The notes under the pieces are model-generated. The model had not been told where the DNA came from, did no database searches, and saw only the letters and a program-made list of their open reading frames with translations. From an uncultured Pelagibacteraceae bacterium (GTDB lineage: Bacteria; Pseudomonadota; Alphaproteobacteria; Pelagibacterales; Pelagibacteraceae), in the NCBI GenBank assembly GCA_902529645.1, contig CABZXO010000006.1:1-64000 (forward strand): 64,000 nucleotides of DNA, written 5' to 3'. Below, in pieces: positions 28,895 through 39,858 of this stretch (positions are counted from its first letter, which is position 1; every line of letters begins with the position of its first letter). The position numbers and the translations under genes are program-made.

Positions 28895-30265
28895 CACCTC
28901 TTCTTTGCCAAGAGCTATAACTATATCATATAAACCAGGACCAAATTTTGATCCAGTCAAAGCAATCCGTATAGGCTGACCAACTCCCTTAAAATTTGTA
29001 TCATTTGTTTTAATCAAATTATTTACTACAGGCTCTAAACTCTCCTTATTTATATTTGAAATAAGTGATAATTCTTTAATAAATTCTGAAATAATTTTTT
29101 TTGCTTTATCATCAATTAATTTTAAATCATCCTGATTGAAGTAAACTTCATCATTGATGATGAATTTTGAATTATTGTAAATATCTTCTAAGGTTTTAGC
29201 CTTATTTTTTAAAAATGATAATGACGATTTAACTTTTGTTTCTTTATCACTTTTAATTTCTTCTTTATAAATTTTGCAATATTCAAATAGATTTTGATAA
29301 AGATCGTTCTCATCGATTGTTTTTATATAGTGCTCATTCATTGATAATATTCTGCTTATATCTAGCTTTGATGGTGATTTGCCAACACCTTCTAAATTAA
29401 AGAATTTAATGCTCTCATCCAGCGTAAATATTTCTTTGTCTTGATATGACCATCCAAGTCTAAGTAGATAATTTCTTAAAGCATCAGGCATTATACCCAT
29501 TTTTGAGTAATCATCTAACGTTGAGGCATTATCTCTTTTTGAAAGTTTTTTACCTTCAATAGTATGAATTAATGGAATGTGCGCAAATTCAGGAACATCC
29601 CAACCCATTGCTTGATATATTTGTATTTGTTTAAAAGTATTTATCTTGTGATCATCTCCTCTAATTATATGTGTCATTCCCATTTGATGATCGTCAACGG
29701 TTGCAGATAGGTTGTAAGTCGGCGTTCCATCGTTTCTTAAAATTATAAAATCTTCTATTGTATTATTTTCAATTTCAATATCTCCTTGAACTAAATCTTT
29801 AAGTTTAGAATTTCCATTTATTTTACTTTTAAATCTAATCACGGGTTTAATATCTTTTGGAGCATCTTTTTCATCAGTATCTCTCCATTTTCTATTATAA
29901 ATATATGGCATCTTTTTTTGCCTAGCTCTTTTTTTTTGTTCCTCTATCTCTTCAGCAGAGCAGTAGCATTTATATGCGTTACCTTTTTTTAGTAATTCAT
30001 GAGCAATTTTAATGTGATCTTCTATTTTTTGTGACTGAATATATTCTTCGCCATCATGCTCAATTCCTATCCACTTTAATGATTTAATAATTTGTATTTT
30101 GTATACTTCTTTTGATCTTTCTTTGTCAGTATCTTCAATTCTTAGGTGAAAAGTTCCTTTTTGATTTTTAGAGAACAACCAATTAAATAAGGCAGTTCTA
30201 ATCCCTCCAATATGAAGAGCTCCAGTCGGGGATGGAGCAAAACGTGTTGCTACTTTAGACATCAA
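28865..30265 (-). CDS. gltX: Glutamyl-tRNA synthetase
   Basis: Class I aminoacyl-tRNA synthetase charging tRNA-Glu. In many alphaproteobacteria it, or a paralogue, also mischarges tRNA-Gln for GatCAB. The HIGH-type motif appears as PSPTGALHIGGIRTALF near the N-terminus and the KMSKS-type motif as KKLSKRDNA in the middle. IIRGDDH and the helical anticodon-binding C-terminus complete the pattern. The 466 residues are normal. It is last in the minus-strand trp-lexA-gltX run, 19 bp after lexA, and its end overlaps the end of lpxB by 30 bp. Confidence 0.96.
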   Translation of the reverse strand: MMSKVATRFAPSPTGALHIGGIRTALFNWLFSKNQKGTFHLRIEDTDKERSKEVYKIQIIKSLKWIGIEHDGEEYIQSQKIEDHIKIAHELLKKGNAYKCYCSAEEIEEQKKRARQKKMPYIYNRKWRDTDEKDAPKDIKPVIRFKSKINGNSKLKDLVQGDIEIENNTIEDFIILRNDGTPTYNLSATVDDHQMGMTHIIRGDDHKINTFKQIQIYQAMGWDVPEFAHIPLIHTIEGKKLSKRDNASTLDDYSKMGIMPDALRNYLLRLGWSYQDKEIFTLDESIKFFNLEGVGKSPSKLDISRILSMNEHYIKTIDENDLYQNLFEYCKIYKEEIKSDKETKVKSSLSFLKNKAKTLEDIYNNSKFIINDEVYFNQDDLKLIDDKAKKIISEFIKELSLISNINKESLEPVVNNLIKTNDTNFKGVGQPIRIALTGSKFGPGLYDIVIALGKEEVLIRLAKIIS

Positions 30266-30284
30266 TGTTGTTTAGACTATTTTT

Positions 30285-30962
30285 TTAGAAGTTTCTATAT
30301 AAAGATACTAAAACTCCTTGAACTTTTACTCTATCAGGTCCAAAAATCTTAGTTTCATAGTTTCTATTAGCACTTTCAAGCGCCACAACTTTACCTTTTT
30401 TTCGAATTCTTTTTAACATCGCTTCATGCTCATCTATTAATGCAACAACAATTTTACCATTATCAGCAGTATCTGTTCTTTTAATAATAACAGTATCACC
30501 TTCATGAATACCTGCATCTATCATGGAGTCACCTTGAACTTTTAATCCAAAGTAATCACCATTTTTTTCTAAATTATTTGGTAGTGGAATTCTAGATACC
30601 TCATTTTGTATTGCTTCAACAGGTGTTCCAGCTGCAATTTTTCCAAGCACTGGAACTTCTACTTCATCTGAATCAGTTTGTTCTATATCTAATCCACCTT
30701 TAATCACACTAGGTGAAAAGCTATTATAAATATCATTGGCAGAAGCTGTTTCTGGCAATTTAATTACCTCTAAAGCTCTTGCTTTGTGAGCTAATCTTTT
30801 TATAAAACCTCTTTCTTCTAAAGCACTAATCAATCTATGAATACCTGATTTAGATTTTAAATTAAGAGACTGTTTCATCTCTTCATATGACGGAGATACG
30901 CCAGAAATTCTCAACTTCTTGTTGATAAATAAAAGTAGGTTTTTTTGTTTTTTTGTTAGCAT
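30285..30962 (-). CDS. lexA: SOS repressor LexA
   Basis: Represses DNA-damage genes and cleaves itself when stimulated by RecA filaments. The 225 residues have an N-terminal winged helix (1-65), a linker, and an S24 peptidase domain. The cleavage site is A111-G112 in GKIAAGTP, and the catalytic pair is S146 (GDSM) and K184 (AMLKRI). A GTTC-N7-GTTC box lies 25 bp upstream of the ATG, so autoregulation is expected. No clear Shine-Dalgarno is present. The usual neighbours moaC, moeA and comEC are absent. Confidence 0.97.
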   Translation of the reverse strand: MLTKKQKNLLLFINKKLRISGVSPSYEEMKQSLNLKSKSGIHRLISALEERGFIKRLAHKARALEVIKLPETASANDIYNSFSPSVIKGGLDIEQTDSDEVEVPVLGKIAAGTPVEAIQNEVSRIPLPNNLEKNGDYFGLKVQGDSMIDAGIHEGDTVIIKRTDTADNGKIVVALIDEHEAMLKRIRKKGKVVALESANRNYETKIFGPDRVKVQGVLVSLYRNF

Positions 30963-30986
30963 AAGAACAAATATCGTACAAACAAT

Positions 30987-31001
30987 GTTCTATAAAAGTT
31001 C
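30987..31001 (-). promoter_or_regulatory. Alphaproteobacterial SOS box (LexA operator) upstream of lexA
   Basis: GTTC (30987-30990), seven bases, then GTTC (30998-31001) exactly matches the GTTC-N7-GTTC direct repeat bound by LexA in alphaproteobacteria. On the minus strand it overlaps a possible -10 element (TATAGA, complement of 30989-30994), so bound LexA would block lexA transcription. Confidence 0.85.
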
Positions 31002-31019
31002 TTTTAAATTAACAATACT

Positions 31020-31044
31020 AAAAAAGCTAGTAAAATAGTGCTTT
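31020..31044 (-). terminator. Possible weak intrinsic terminator after trpC
   Basis: On the minus strand AAAGC (31044-31040) pairs with GCTTT (31027-31023) around a 12-base loop, followed by three more T residues to 31020. It sits just after the trpC stop and before the lexA promoter region. The stem is short, so termination would be inefficient. Confidence 0.35.
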
Positions 31045-31050
31045 ATTTGA

Positions 31051-31842
31051 CTATAAAACTGAAAATATAGAATTTTTATCTAAGTTTTTCAAAAGTGATT
31101 CACCAATTAAAAAAGTGTTAATTGATGTTTTGTTATTTAGCTCTAACAACTCTTCTTTATTCTTAATTCCACTTTCAGATATTAAAGGACCTTTGTGACT
31201 TTTTACAACATCATAAATATCATAAGTTGTATTTATATTAGTTTTAAGCGTTTTTAAATTTCTATTGTTTATTCCAATTAATGCATCTTTAAATTTTAAT
31301 GCTTTTTTAGCTTCTTCCACTGTATGAACTTCAACTATAACCGACATATTGTATTTCATAGCTTCATCATATAATTCAGAAGCAAGATCATCTGAAACCC
31401 CAGCTAAAATAATTAAAATAGCATCAGCGCCATAACTTTTTGCCAAAGGTATTTGAAATTTATCGATAAAAAAATCCTTACACAATATAGGTAAATTTAT
31501 TTTATCTTTTATTTTACTGATATGAATTAAATTTCCTAAAAAATAATCTTCCTCTGTTAAAACTGAAAGGCAAGTTGCCTTATTATTTAAATAAATCTGA
31601 GCAATATCTACAGGATTATAATCGTCAATTATTATACCTGCTGAAGGACTTGCTTTTTTAATTTCAGCAATAATTGAAGTTTTATTATTTTTTATATTAT
31701 TTTCTATTTTCTCTTTAAAATTAATATAGCTGTCGTTTTTATTAATTAATTCATCCAAAGTTTTAAGATCTAGAGATTTTTTTAATTTATCAACTTTTTC
31801 AATTTTTTTTTGAATGATATTTTGAAGTATATTTTCAGACAT
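31051..31842 (-). CDS. trpC: Indole-3-glycerol phosphate synthase
   Basis: Closes the indole ring in tryptophan synthesis. It is a monofunctional TIM-barrel enzyme of 263 residues. The motifs IIAEIKKASPSAG, LPILCKDFFID, and the C-terminal SESGIKN and FLIGESLL segments contain the catalytic lysine/glutamate positions and phosphate-binding residues of the family. trpF is not fused. It overlaps trpD by 8 bp as the last gene of trpE-G-D-C. The remaining pathway genes (trpF, trpB, trpA) are not in this window. Confidence 0.96.
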   Translation of the reverse strand: MSENILQNIIQKKIEKVDKLKKSLDLKTLDELINKNDSYINFKEKIENNIKNNKTSIIAEIKKASPSAGIIIDDYNPVDIAQIYLNNKATCLSVLTEEDYFLGNLIHISKIKDKINLPILCKDFFIDKFQIPLAKSYGADAILIILAGVSDDLASELYDEAMKYNMSVIVEVHTVEEAKKALKFKDALIGINNRNLKTLKTNINTTYDIYDVVKSHKGPLISESGIKNKEELLELNNKTSINTFLIGESLLKNLDKNSIFSVL

Positions 31843-32827
31843 TTTGAATTTTTTCTAGATGTAAAAAAGTTTTTCCAGAAAGGATAAATTCTCTTGTGTA
31901 ATTATATGCTTCAGAAAAGTCTGAAAATTTTTCTCCAACAATTAAACCTGCTGCAGCATTTAAACAAACTGCTTTTGAAAAGTCATTATCTTTACCTTTA
32001 AAAATTTCAATCATCTTATCAGCATTAAATTTCGCATCATCACCCACTAGATTTTTAAAATTATCTGCATTAACCCCTAAAGCATTTGGATCTATTTTTA
32101 TTTCAGATATTAGACCATCTTTTAATTGAATAACATTAGTGATTGCATATGGAGATATTTCATCTAATCCATCCTCGCTATTTAATATCCAAGCAAATTT
32201 TAAATTTAAATTTTTAAGTCCTTCTGCAAAAATTTTTAATAATTTTTTATCAAAAACTCCTACAACTTGTCTCTCTGCAAGTGCTGGATTACTTAATGGA
32301 CCAATCATATTAAAAATGGTTCTTTTTCCAATTTTTTTTCTTACGGGTCCTACAAATCTCATCGCACTATGATAATTTGGTGCAAACATAAAACCAAAAT
32401 TATTGATATTAATTTCATTTTCTATATCCTCAGGTTCTAAATCAATTTTAATTTTAAGAGCTTCTAAAACATCACCGGACCCACATTTCGAGGAAACAGC
32501 TTTATTGCCATGCTTAGCAACTTTTGTACCCATACTAGCTAAAAGTAGGGCAGAAGCAGTTGAAATATTGAGGGTATTCATACCGTCACCCCCAGTACCA
32601 CAAGTATCAATACAATCACTTACATTTACTCGTTTTGATTTTTCTCTCAGAACAAAAACTCCACCTGCTATTTCATCTGAAACTTCACCTTTTTCAGACA
32701 GTAAAGTTAAAAAGTCAAAAATTTCATCATCACTGGCTTTTCCTGTCATTAATATTTCAAAAGCAGTTTTACTTTCTTCAAAAGTTAAATCTTGTTTATT
32801 TTTAAGTTTTTCTAAAATTTGATCCAT
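31835..32827 (-). CDS. trpD: Anthranilate phosphoribosyltransferase
   Basis: Transfers the phosphoribosyl group from PRPP to anthranilate. The glycine-rich PRPP-binding motif CGTGGDGMNTLNISTASALL (about 80-99) is intact, followed by KHGNKAVSSKCGSGDVLEAL and the HPAMRFVGPVRKKIG-like segment, here HSAMRFVGPVRKKIG. The 330 residues are normal. It starts four bases after trpG and overlaps trpC by 8 bp. No frame damage is visible, so this step should be functional. Confidence 0.97.
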   Translation of the reverse strand: MDQILEKLKNKQDLTFEESKTAFEILMTGKASDDEIFDFLTLLSEKGEVSDEIAGGVFVLREKSKRVNVSDCIDTCGTGGDGMNTLNISTASALLLASMGTKVAKHGNKAVSSKCGSGDVLEALKIKIDLEPEDIENEININNFGFMFAPNYHSAMRFVGPVRKKIGKRTIFNMIGPLSNPALAERQVVGVFDKKLLKIFAEGLKNLNLKFAWILNSEDGLDEISPYAITNVIQLKDGLISEIKIDPNALGVNADNFKNLVGDDAKFNADKMIEIFKGKDNDFSKAVCLNAAAGLIVGEKFSDFSEAYNYTREFILSGKTFLHLEKIQNV

Positions 32828-32831
32828 AAAT

Positions 32832-33398
32832 TTAATTATTAATAAAGTTTTTAAGAATTTTCATTCCAAACCTAGTTTTAATACTTTCAGGATGGAATTG
32901 TACACCATGAATATTAAATTTTTTATGTTGTACACCCATTATAATCCCATCTTCTGTCTCAGCTGTAATCTCTAGATCTTTTGATAAGGTTTTTTTATCA
33001 ATTACCAAACTATGGTATCTGGTAGCTTCAAATATATTTGGGAGGTTTTTTAAAATACCGATTTTTTTGGATTTAATTTTGCTTGTTTTGCCATGCATTA
33101 ACTTTCTTGCTTGAACAATTTTTGATCCAAAAACTTGTCCAATTATCTGATGACCTAAACATACACCTAAAAAAGGTAATTCTTTGTACAATGAATTCAA
33201 TATTTTAATACAATTGCCAGATTGATTTGGGTTGCCTGGTCCTGGTGAAATAACAATTTTATCATATTTATTTTTAATGATTTCTTTAAAATTAATTTTA
33301 TCATTTCTAATTACATCAACTTTAACATTTAATGAGGAGATATAGTGATACAAATTAAAAGTAAAACTATCGTAATTATCTATTAACAATACTTTCAT
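32832..33398 (-). CDS. trpG: Anthranilate synthase glutamine amidotransferase subunit
   Basis: Class I glutamine amidotransferase that supplies ammonia to TrpE. The catalytic triad is complete: nucleophile C80 in FLGVCLGHQ, and H169 and E171 in VQFHPES. The 188 residues are normal. It shares one base with the trpE stop, as expected for a heterodimer pair. In small genomes such a subunit often also serves aminodeoxychorismate synthase (PabA role). I cannot tell from this window whether a separate pabA exists. Confidence 0.96.
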   Translation of the reverse strand: MKVLLIDNYDSFTFNLYHYISSLNVKVDVIRNDKINFKEIIKNKYDKIVISPGPGNPNQSGNCIKILNSLYKELPFLGVCLGHQIIGQVFGSKIVQARKLMHGKTSKIKSKKIGILKNLPNIFEATRYHSLVIDKKTLSKDLEITAETEDGIIMGVQHKKFNIHGVQFHPESIKTRFGMKILKNFINN

Positions 33399-34858
33399 TA
33401 TCTTAAAGCATTAATTAAAGCTTTCGCTTTATTAACTGTTTCCTCATATTCATTTTTAGGTTTACTGTCTGCAACTATACCTGCACCTGCTTGTACATAA
33501 AATTTTTTATTTTTAGCAACTGCAGTTCTTAAAGCTATGCATGTATCAAATTCGCCATTTGCAGAAAAATATCCAATTCCACCAGCATAAACTTTTCTTT
33601 TTGTTGTTTCTAATTCATCTATAATTTCCATAGCTCTAATTTTTGGAGCCCCAGAAACAGTACCTGCTGGAAAACCAGCTAAGAGCGATTTAAATTTTGA
33701 AAATTTTTTATTATATTCCCCAACTACATTTGAAACTATATGCATAACATGAGAATATCTCTCAATAATGAAGCTTTCTGTAACTTTTACCGAATTTATC
33801 TTTGAGACTTTACCAGCATCATTTCTACCCAAATCAAGTAACATCAAATGCTCTGAAAGTTCTTTTTTATCTTTAAGAAGGTCTTTTTCATAAAACATAT
33901 CTTCTTTTTTAGTTTTACCTCTTGGTCTGGTTCCTGCAATTGGTCTTACAGTAATTTTATTATCCCTAAGTCTCACAAGTATTTCAGGACTTGCGCCAAT
34001 TATTTGAAAATCGTCAAAATTGAAGAAAAACATAAAAGGAGAAGGGTTTGTTACTCTTAGTTTTTTATAAATATCTAATGGTTTCTTTGTTAATTTTGCC
34101 TCAAATCTTTGGCTTAAAACAACCTGAAAAATATCTCCTAATTTAATATATTTTTTTGCCTTATTAACCATTGATAAAAATTTATTTTTTGAAGTGTTAG
34201 ATTTCACTTTTATATTTTTTGATTTTTGAATTATTTTTTTATCAATATTTTTGATTGATGACTGAATGAGTAATTTAAACAAATCAGATTTAATTTCTTC
34301 ATATTTATTTTTATAGTTTTTAATTTTTTCATCTTTAAAAATATTAGATATGTAAAAAATTTCCTTTTTTAAATTATCATGAATGACTAAAGTTCTTGGA
34401 CGAAGAAGCCTTACATCTGGCAAATTAAGATCGTTTTTACAATTATTTGGAATTTTTTCTATGTATCTGATTGAATCATAAGAAAAATATCCAGATATTA
34501 ATGAGCAAATGTTAGGTAAATTTTTGGGAGTTTCAAATTTAAAATCTTCAATGATTTTTTCAATTAATTTATTTGGTTTATCATTTAATTTCCTTTTTTT
34601 ATTTGTTTGAATTAGATAAGAATTATTATTATTAAATTCCCAAATTTTATCAGGATTTTTACCAAATATTGTATATCTACCTTTGATTTTACCTTTTTCT
34701 ACAGACTCAAATATAAAACTATTTTTTTCCTCTAGGAAATTATCTATTAGGTTTAATACTTCCTCATCATCTTTTACTTTCATTTTAGTAAAGATAATTT
34801 GATTTTTTTTGCTTCTGTGTCGAAACCTAAAATCTTTGAAGTCTCGATTAATAATCAT
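33398..34858 (-). CDS. trpE: Anthranilate synthase component I
   Basis: Converts chorismate to anthranilate using ammonia from TrpG. The chorismate-binding core is clear: RPIAGTRPRGKTKKED, LLDLGRNDAGKVS, GFPAGTVSGAPKIRAM and QAGAGIVADS. The N-terminal FESVEKG (around S52) corresponds to the LLES motif involved in tryptophan feedback inhibition. The 486 residues are normal. I see no leader peptide or attenuator: its ATG overlaps the stop of the preceding ppiD-like gene by 4 bp. Confidence 0.96.
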   Translation of the reverse strand: MIINRDFKDFRFRHRSKKNQIIFTKMKVKDDEEVLNLIDNFLEEKNSFIFESVEKGKIKGRYTIFGKNPDKIWEFNNNNSYLIQTNKKRKLNDKPNKLIEKIIEDFKFETPKNLPNICSLISGYFSYDSIRYIEKIPNNCKNDLNLPDVRLLRPRTLVIHDNLKKEIFYISNIFKDEKIKNYKNKYEEIKSDLFKLLIQSSIKNIDKKIIQKSKNIKVKSNTSKNKFLSMVNKAKKYIKLGDIFQVVLSQRFEAKLTKKPLDIYKKLRVTNPSPFMFFFNFDDFQIIGASPEILVRLRDNKITVRPIAGTRPRGKTKKEDMFYEKDLLKDKKELSEHLMLLDLGRNDAGKVSKINSVKVTESFIIERYSHVMHIVSNVVGEYNKKFSKFKSLLAGFPAGTVSGAPKIRAMEIIDELETTKRKVYAGGIGYFSANGEFDTCIALRTAVAKNKKFYVQAGAGIVADSKPKNEYEETVNKAKALINALR

Positions 34859-36273
34859 TTGAAATAATTTTTAACTCTATCAATAGTTTTTTGATTTAAT
34901 TGAACTTGATACTTATCATTAAGTAATTGATCATACGATTGTAAGATGGTTTTTCTATTATTTGTATTTTGGCTATTTACAAATTTAAGATATTTTTCAT
35001 CTGTTTTGTTAAATGAATTTTTATTTGTTCCAGTAATTTTTACTAAAAAAATTTTATCTTCTTTATTTACCAGAGCAAAAGAGTTTACAGGTAACGCATA
35101 AAGCATTTTTACTGAATTAATATCAATGAGCTTGTCATCTTCTATGGAATTAATAGAAGAATATTCCTTATTTGAACCTGCAAGTTCTTCAAATTTTGAA
35201 TTATCAAATTTCTTTTTTTGAATTTCTTCTATAATTTCTCTGTTGTAATCATATTTATCTTTTTGATAAATAAACTCAACTATTTCTCCTTTAATGATTT
35301 CATCATTTAAATCTGGGGGTCGATCATATTGATTATTAATATTATAAAGTAAAAAGTTATCACCACTTTCTATTAAGTCTATTGTAGATGCTTTCTTAGA
35401 ATAAATTAGATCTTCATTAATTTGTTCACTAGAGCTAGGTGCAAACTCATTTACTTCAATAATTTCTATATTTATATCTTCTAATATAGTTTCAAATGTA
35501 ATTCCTTGAGAAATTTTGCTCTCAATTGAATCAATTTCATCAAAAAATTCTTGATTGAATTCTTCAATTCCAATTAGATTTTTTGGATTTAAAATCACAT
35601 ACTTAAAATCTATATATTCTCTTTTTAATTGATCTTTATTTTCATCAATAAATGCTTTAATTTCGTTTGCCGTGTAATCATCTTTTGTTTTATATAGATT
35701 TTCCATATCAAAATACTCAATATCCAATGATTTATTATTTTCCTCAAACTTTTTTTCTATCAAAAAATTTGGTGTTATTGTTCCAGCACCAATAAAATCA
35801 AATAAGTGTTTCTGTAATTCTCTATTTTTTAATTGCAATTCAAACATTGTAGCTGACAAGTTGTTGGAGAGCAAAAATTTTTCATATTTAATTCTTTGAA
35901 AAGCACCATTTTCATCTTGAAAATTTTTATTTTCTTTAATGTTTTTAAGTATGGTTCTTTCGTTAATTGAAAGATCAAAGTCTTTAATTTCTAAATCAAT
36001 CAATGTAGTTGAAATTAATCCTGATAATAATTCTTCAATAATATTGTTGTCTAAATTATTACGAATAGCTTCTTGTGAAATTCCACTTTGATTCACGTAG
36101 TCAATAAAATCTTGGGTTGTTACATTTGTTTTATTTATTTTTGCAATATTGTTTTGATTGTTTGTGCTAAACCCACCGCCAAAACCACCAAAACCAAAAG
36201 CGATGATGATTATGACAATTAACACCAATCCACCAAGTTGTTTCCAGCCAAAGTTTTTTAATTTTTCAATCAT
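34855..36273 (-). CDS. SurA/PpiD-like membrane-anchored periplasmic chaperone without a visible parvulin domain
   Basis: The 472-residue protein has a short cytoplasmic start, one membrane helix (about 13-28), a glycine-rich stretch and a long charged helical periplasmic region. Residues 40-180 resemble the SurA_N-like chaperone module of PpiD. PpiD relatives have about 630 residues with a parvulin-type isomerase domain in the second half. I cannot find parvulin motifs here, so it may be a chaperone only. Its location beside tpiA and before trpE is where alphaproteobacterial ppiD-like genes usually lie. Confidence 0.75.
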   Translation of the reverse strand: MIEKLKNFGWKQLGGLVLIVIIIIAFGFGGFGGGFSTNNQNNIAKINKTNVTTQDFIDYVNQSGISQEAIRNNLDNNIIEELLSGLISTTLIDLEIKDFDLSINERTILKNIKENKNFQDENGAFQRIKYEKFLLSNNLSATMFELQLKNRELQKHLFDFIGAGTITPNFLIEKKFEENNKSLDIEYFDMENLYKTKDDYTANEIKAFIDENKDQLKREYIDFKYVILNPKNLIGIEEFNQEFFDEIDSIESKISQGITFETILEDINIEIIEVNEFAPSSSEQINEDLIYSKKASTIDLIESGDNFLLYNINNQYDRPPDLNDEIIKGEIVEFIYQKDKYDYNREIIEEIQKKKFDNSKFEELAGSNKEYSSINSIEDDKLIDINSVKMLYALPVNSFALVNKEDKIFLVKITGTNKNSFNKTDEKYLKFVNSQNTNNRKTILQSYDQLLNDKYQVQLNQKTIDRVKNYFK

Positions 36274-36329
36274 AACGTTATAAATTTATTGATCTGTAAA
36301 AAACAAATCTATAGATTAAAAAGTCAATT

Positions 36330-37070
36330 ATGACAAATAAATATATGTATTTTGTAGCTAATTGGAAAATGTTTGGTGATTTAAGAACTCTAAATTCACT
36401 TGATAAAGTAATAAAGTTTTCAAAAAATAATAAAAAAAATAAGATAAAAATAGTTTATTGCCCACCAAATACATTAATTCGTCCATTGTCGAGAAGACTT
36501 AAAAAAACAAAAATAGATGTTGGTGCTCAAAACTGTCATCACAGCTATGAGTACGGTGCGCACACAGGCCAAGTAAATTCTACTATGCTTAAAAATGTTG
36601 GAGCAAAGTTTGTTATTTTGGGACACTCAGAAAATAGGAAGTTAGGAGAAACAGACAATCTAATTAATTTAAAAATTAAAAGTGCAATAAAATCAGGCTT
36701 GAAAATTATATTTTGTATTGGCGAAACTTTGAAAGAAAGAAGACAAAATAAAACTAATCAAATTTTAAAAAAACAAATTGAAAAAGGGTTAAAATCGATA
36801 AAGAATAAATCTAAAATTATTATAGCCTATGAACCTGTATGGTCTATTGGTACAGGTGTAATTCCAAAAGAAGCTGATTTAAATAAAACTATTTCATTTA
36901 TTAAAAGTAGATTTGTAAAAAAATATCCAAAAATTTTATACGGTGGATCTGTAAATACTAATAACGTAAGTATATTAAAAAAAATTCCCAACATTGATGG
37001 TTTTTTGATAGGAGGCGCATCACAAATTCCAAAAAAATTTATTGATATAATTCAAAAAACCATTAATTAG
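36330..37070 (+). CDS. tpiA: Triosephosphate isomerase
   Basis: Interconverts dihydroxyacetone phosphate and glyceraldehyde 3-phosphate. The TIM-barrel motifs are all visible: NWKMFG with the N-terminal catalytic lysine, GAQNCHHSYEYGAHTGQV, the histidine in ILGHSENRK, and AYEPVWSIGTG with the catalytic glutamate and loop 6. The 246 residues are normal. It is divergent from the ppiD-like gene across 56 bp that must hold both promoters, and starts the run tpiA-secG-pyrG-kdsA-eno-ftsB-lipA. Confidence 0.97.
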   Translation: MTNKYMYFVANWKMFGDLRTLNSLDKVIKFSKNNKKNKIKIVYCPPNTLIRPLSRRLKKTKIDVGAQNCHHSYEYGAHTGQVNSTMLKNVGAKFVILGHSENRKLGETDNLINLKIKSAIKSGLKIIFCIGETLKERRQNKTNQILKKQIEKGLKSIKNKSKIIIAYEPVWSIGTGVIPKEADLNKTISFIKSRFVKKYPKILYGGSVNTNNVSILKKIPNIDGFLIGGASQIPKKFIDIIQKTIN

Positions 37071-37076
37071 ACCCAC

Positions 37077-37376
37077 ATGGAAACTTTATTATTAGTAATC
37101 AACATCATACTTGCAGTTATTTTAGTTCTTTTGGTTTTATTGCAAAAATCAGAAGGAGGTGCTCTTGGTATAGGAGTTTCCCAAGAAAATTTTATGTTAT
37201 CAAGATCAGCAGGTAGCTTCATGACTAAAGCAACTGCAATCGTAGCAACACTTTTTATTATTTGTAGTCTGGCTCTAACAATAATTTCTAGAGCAGAACT
37301 TACTCCTACAAGCTCAGTATTAGATACAGTTGAGGAAAAAACTGAAGATACGCCTTCAATTCCAGAAAATAATTAA
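37077..37376 (+). CDS. secG: Preprotein translocase subunit SecG
   Basis: Small auxiliary subunit of the SecYEG channel. The 99 residues have two membrane helices (about 3-23 and 50-70) separated by the conserved loop QKSEGGALGIGVS and SRSAGSFMTKAT, and a flexible C-terminal tail rich in serine, threonine and acidic residues. It starts 6 bp after tpiA, the usual tpiA-secG arrangement. The following 44 bp contain a possible promoter for pyrG. Confidence 0.95.
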   Translation: METLLLVINIILAVILVLLVLLQKSEGGALGIGVSQENFMLSRSAGSFMTKATAIVATLFIICSLALTIISRAELTPTSSVLDTVEEKTEDTPSIPENN

Positions 37377-37383
37377 TTAATTC

Positions 37384-39857
<2,474 letters not shown>

Positions 39858-39858
<1 letters not shown>

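Noticed and set aside
28895-28930. A terminator at the lpxB/gltX convergence
   Set aside because: I could find no hairpin of more than a few pairs and no T tract in either direction near the junction.
32403-32822. A 139-codon plus-strand open frame opposite trpD
   Set aside because: Serine/proline/isoleucine-rich shadow of trpD, which is complete and has its PRPP motif on the minus strand.
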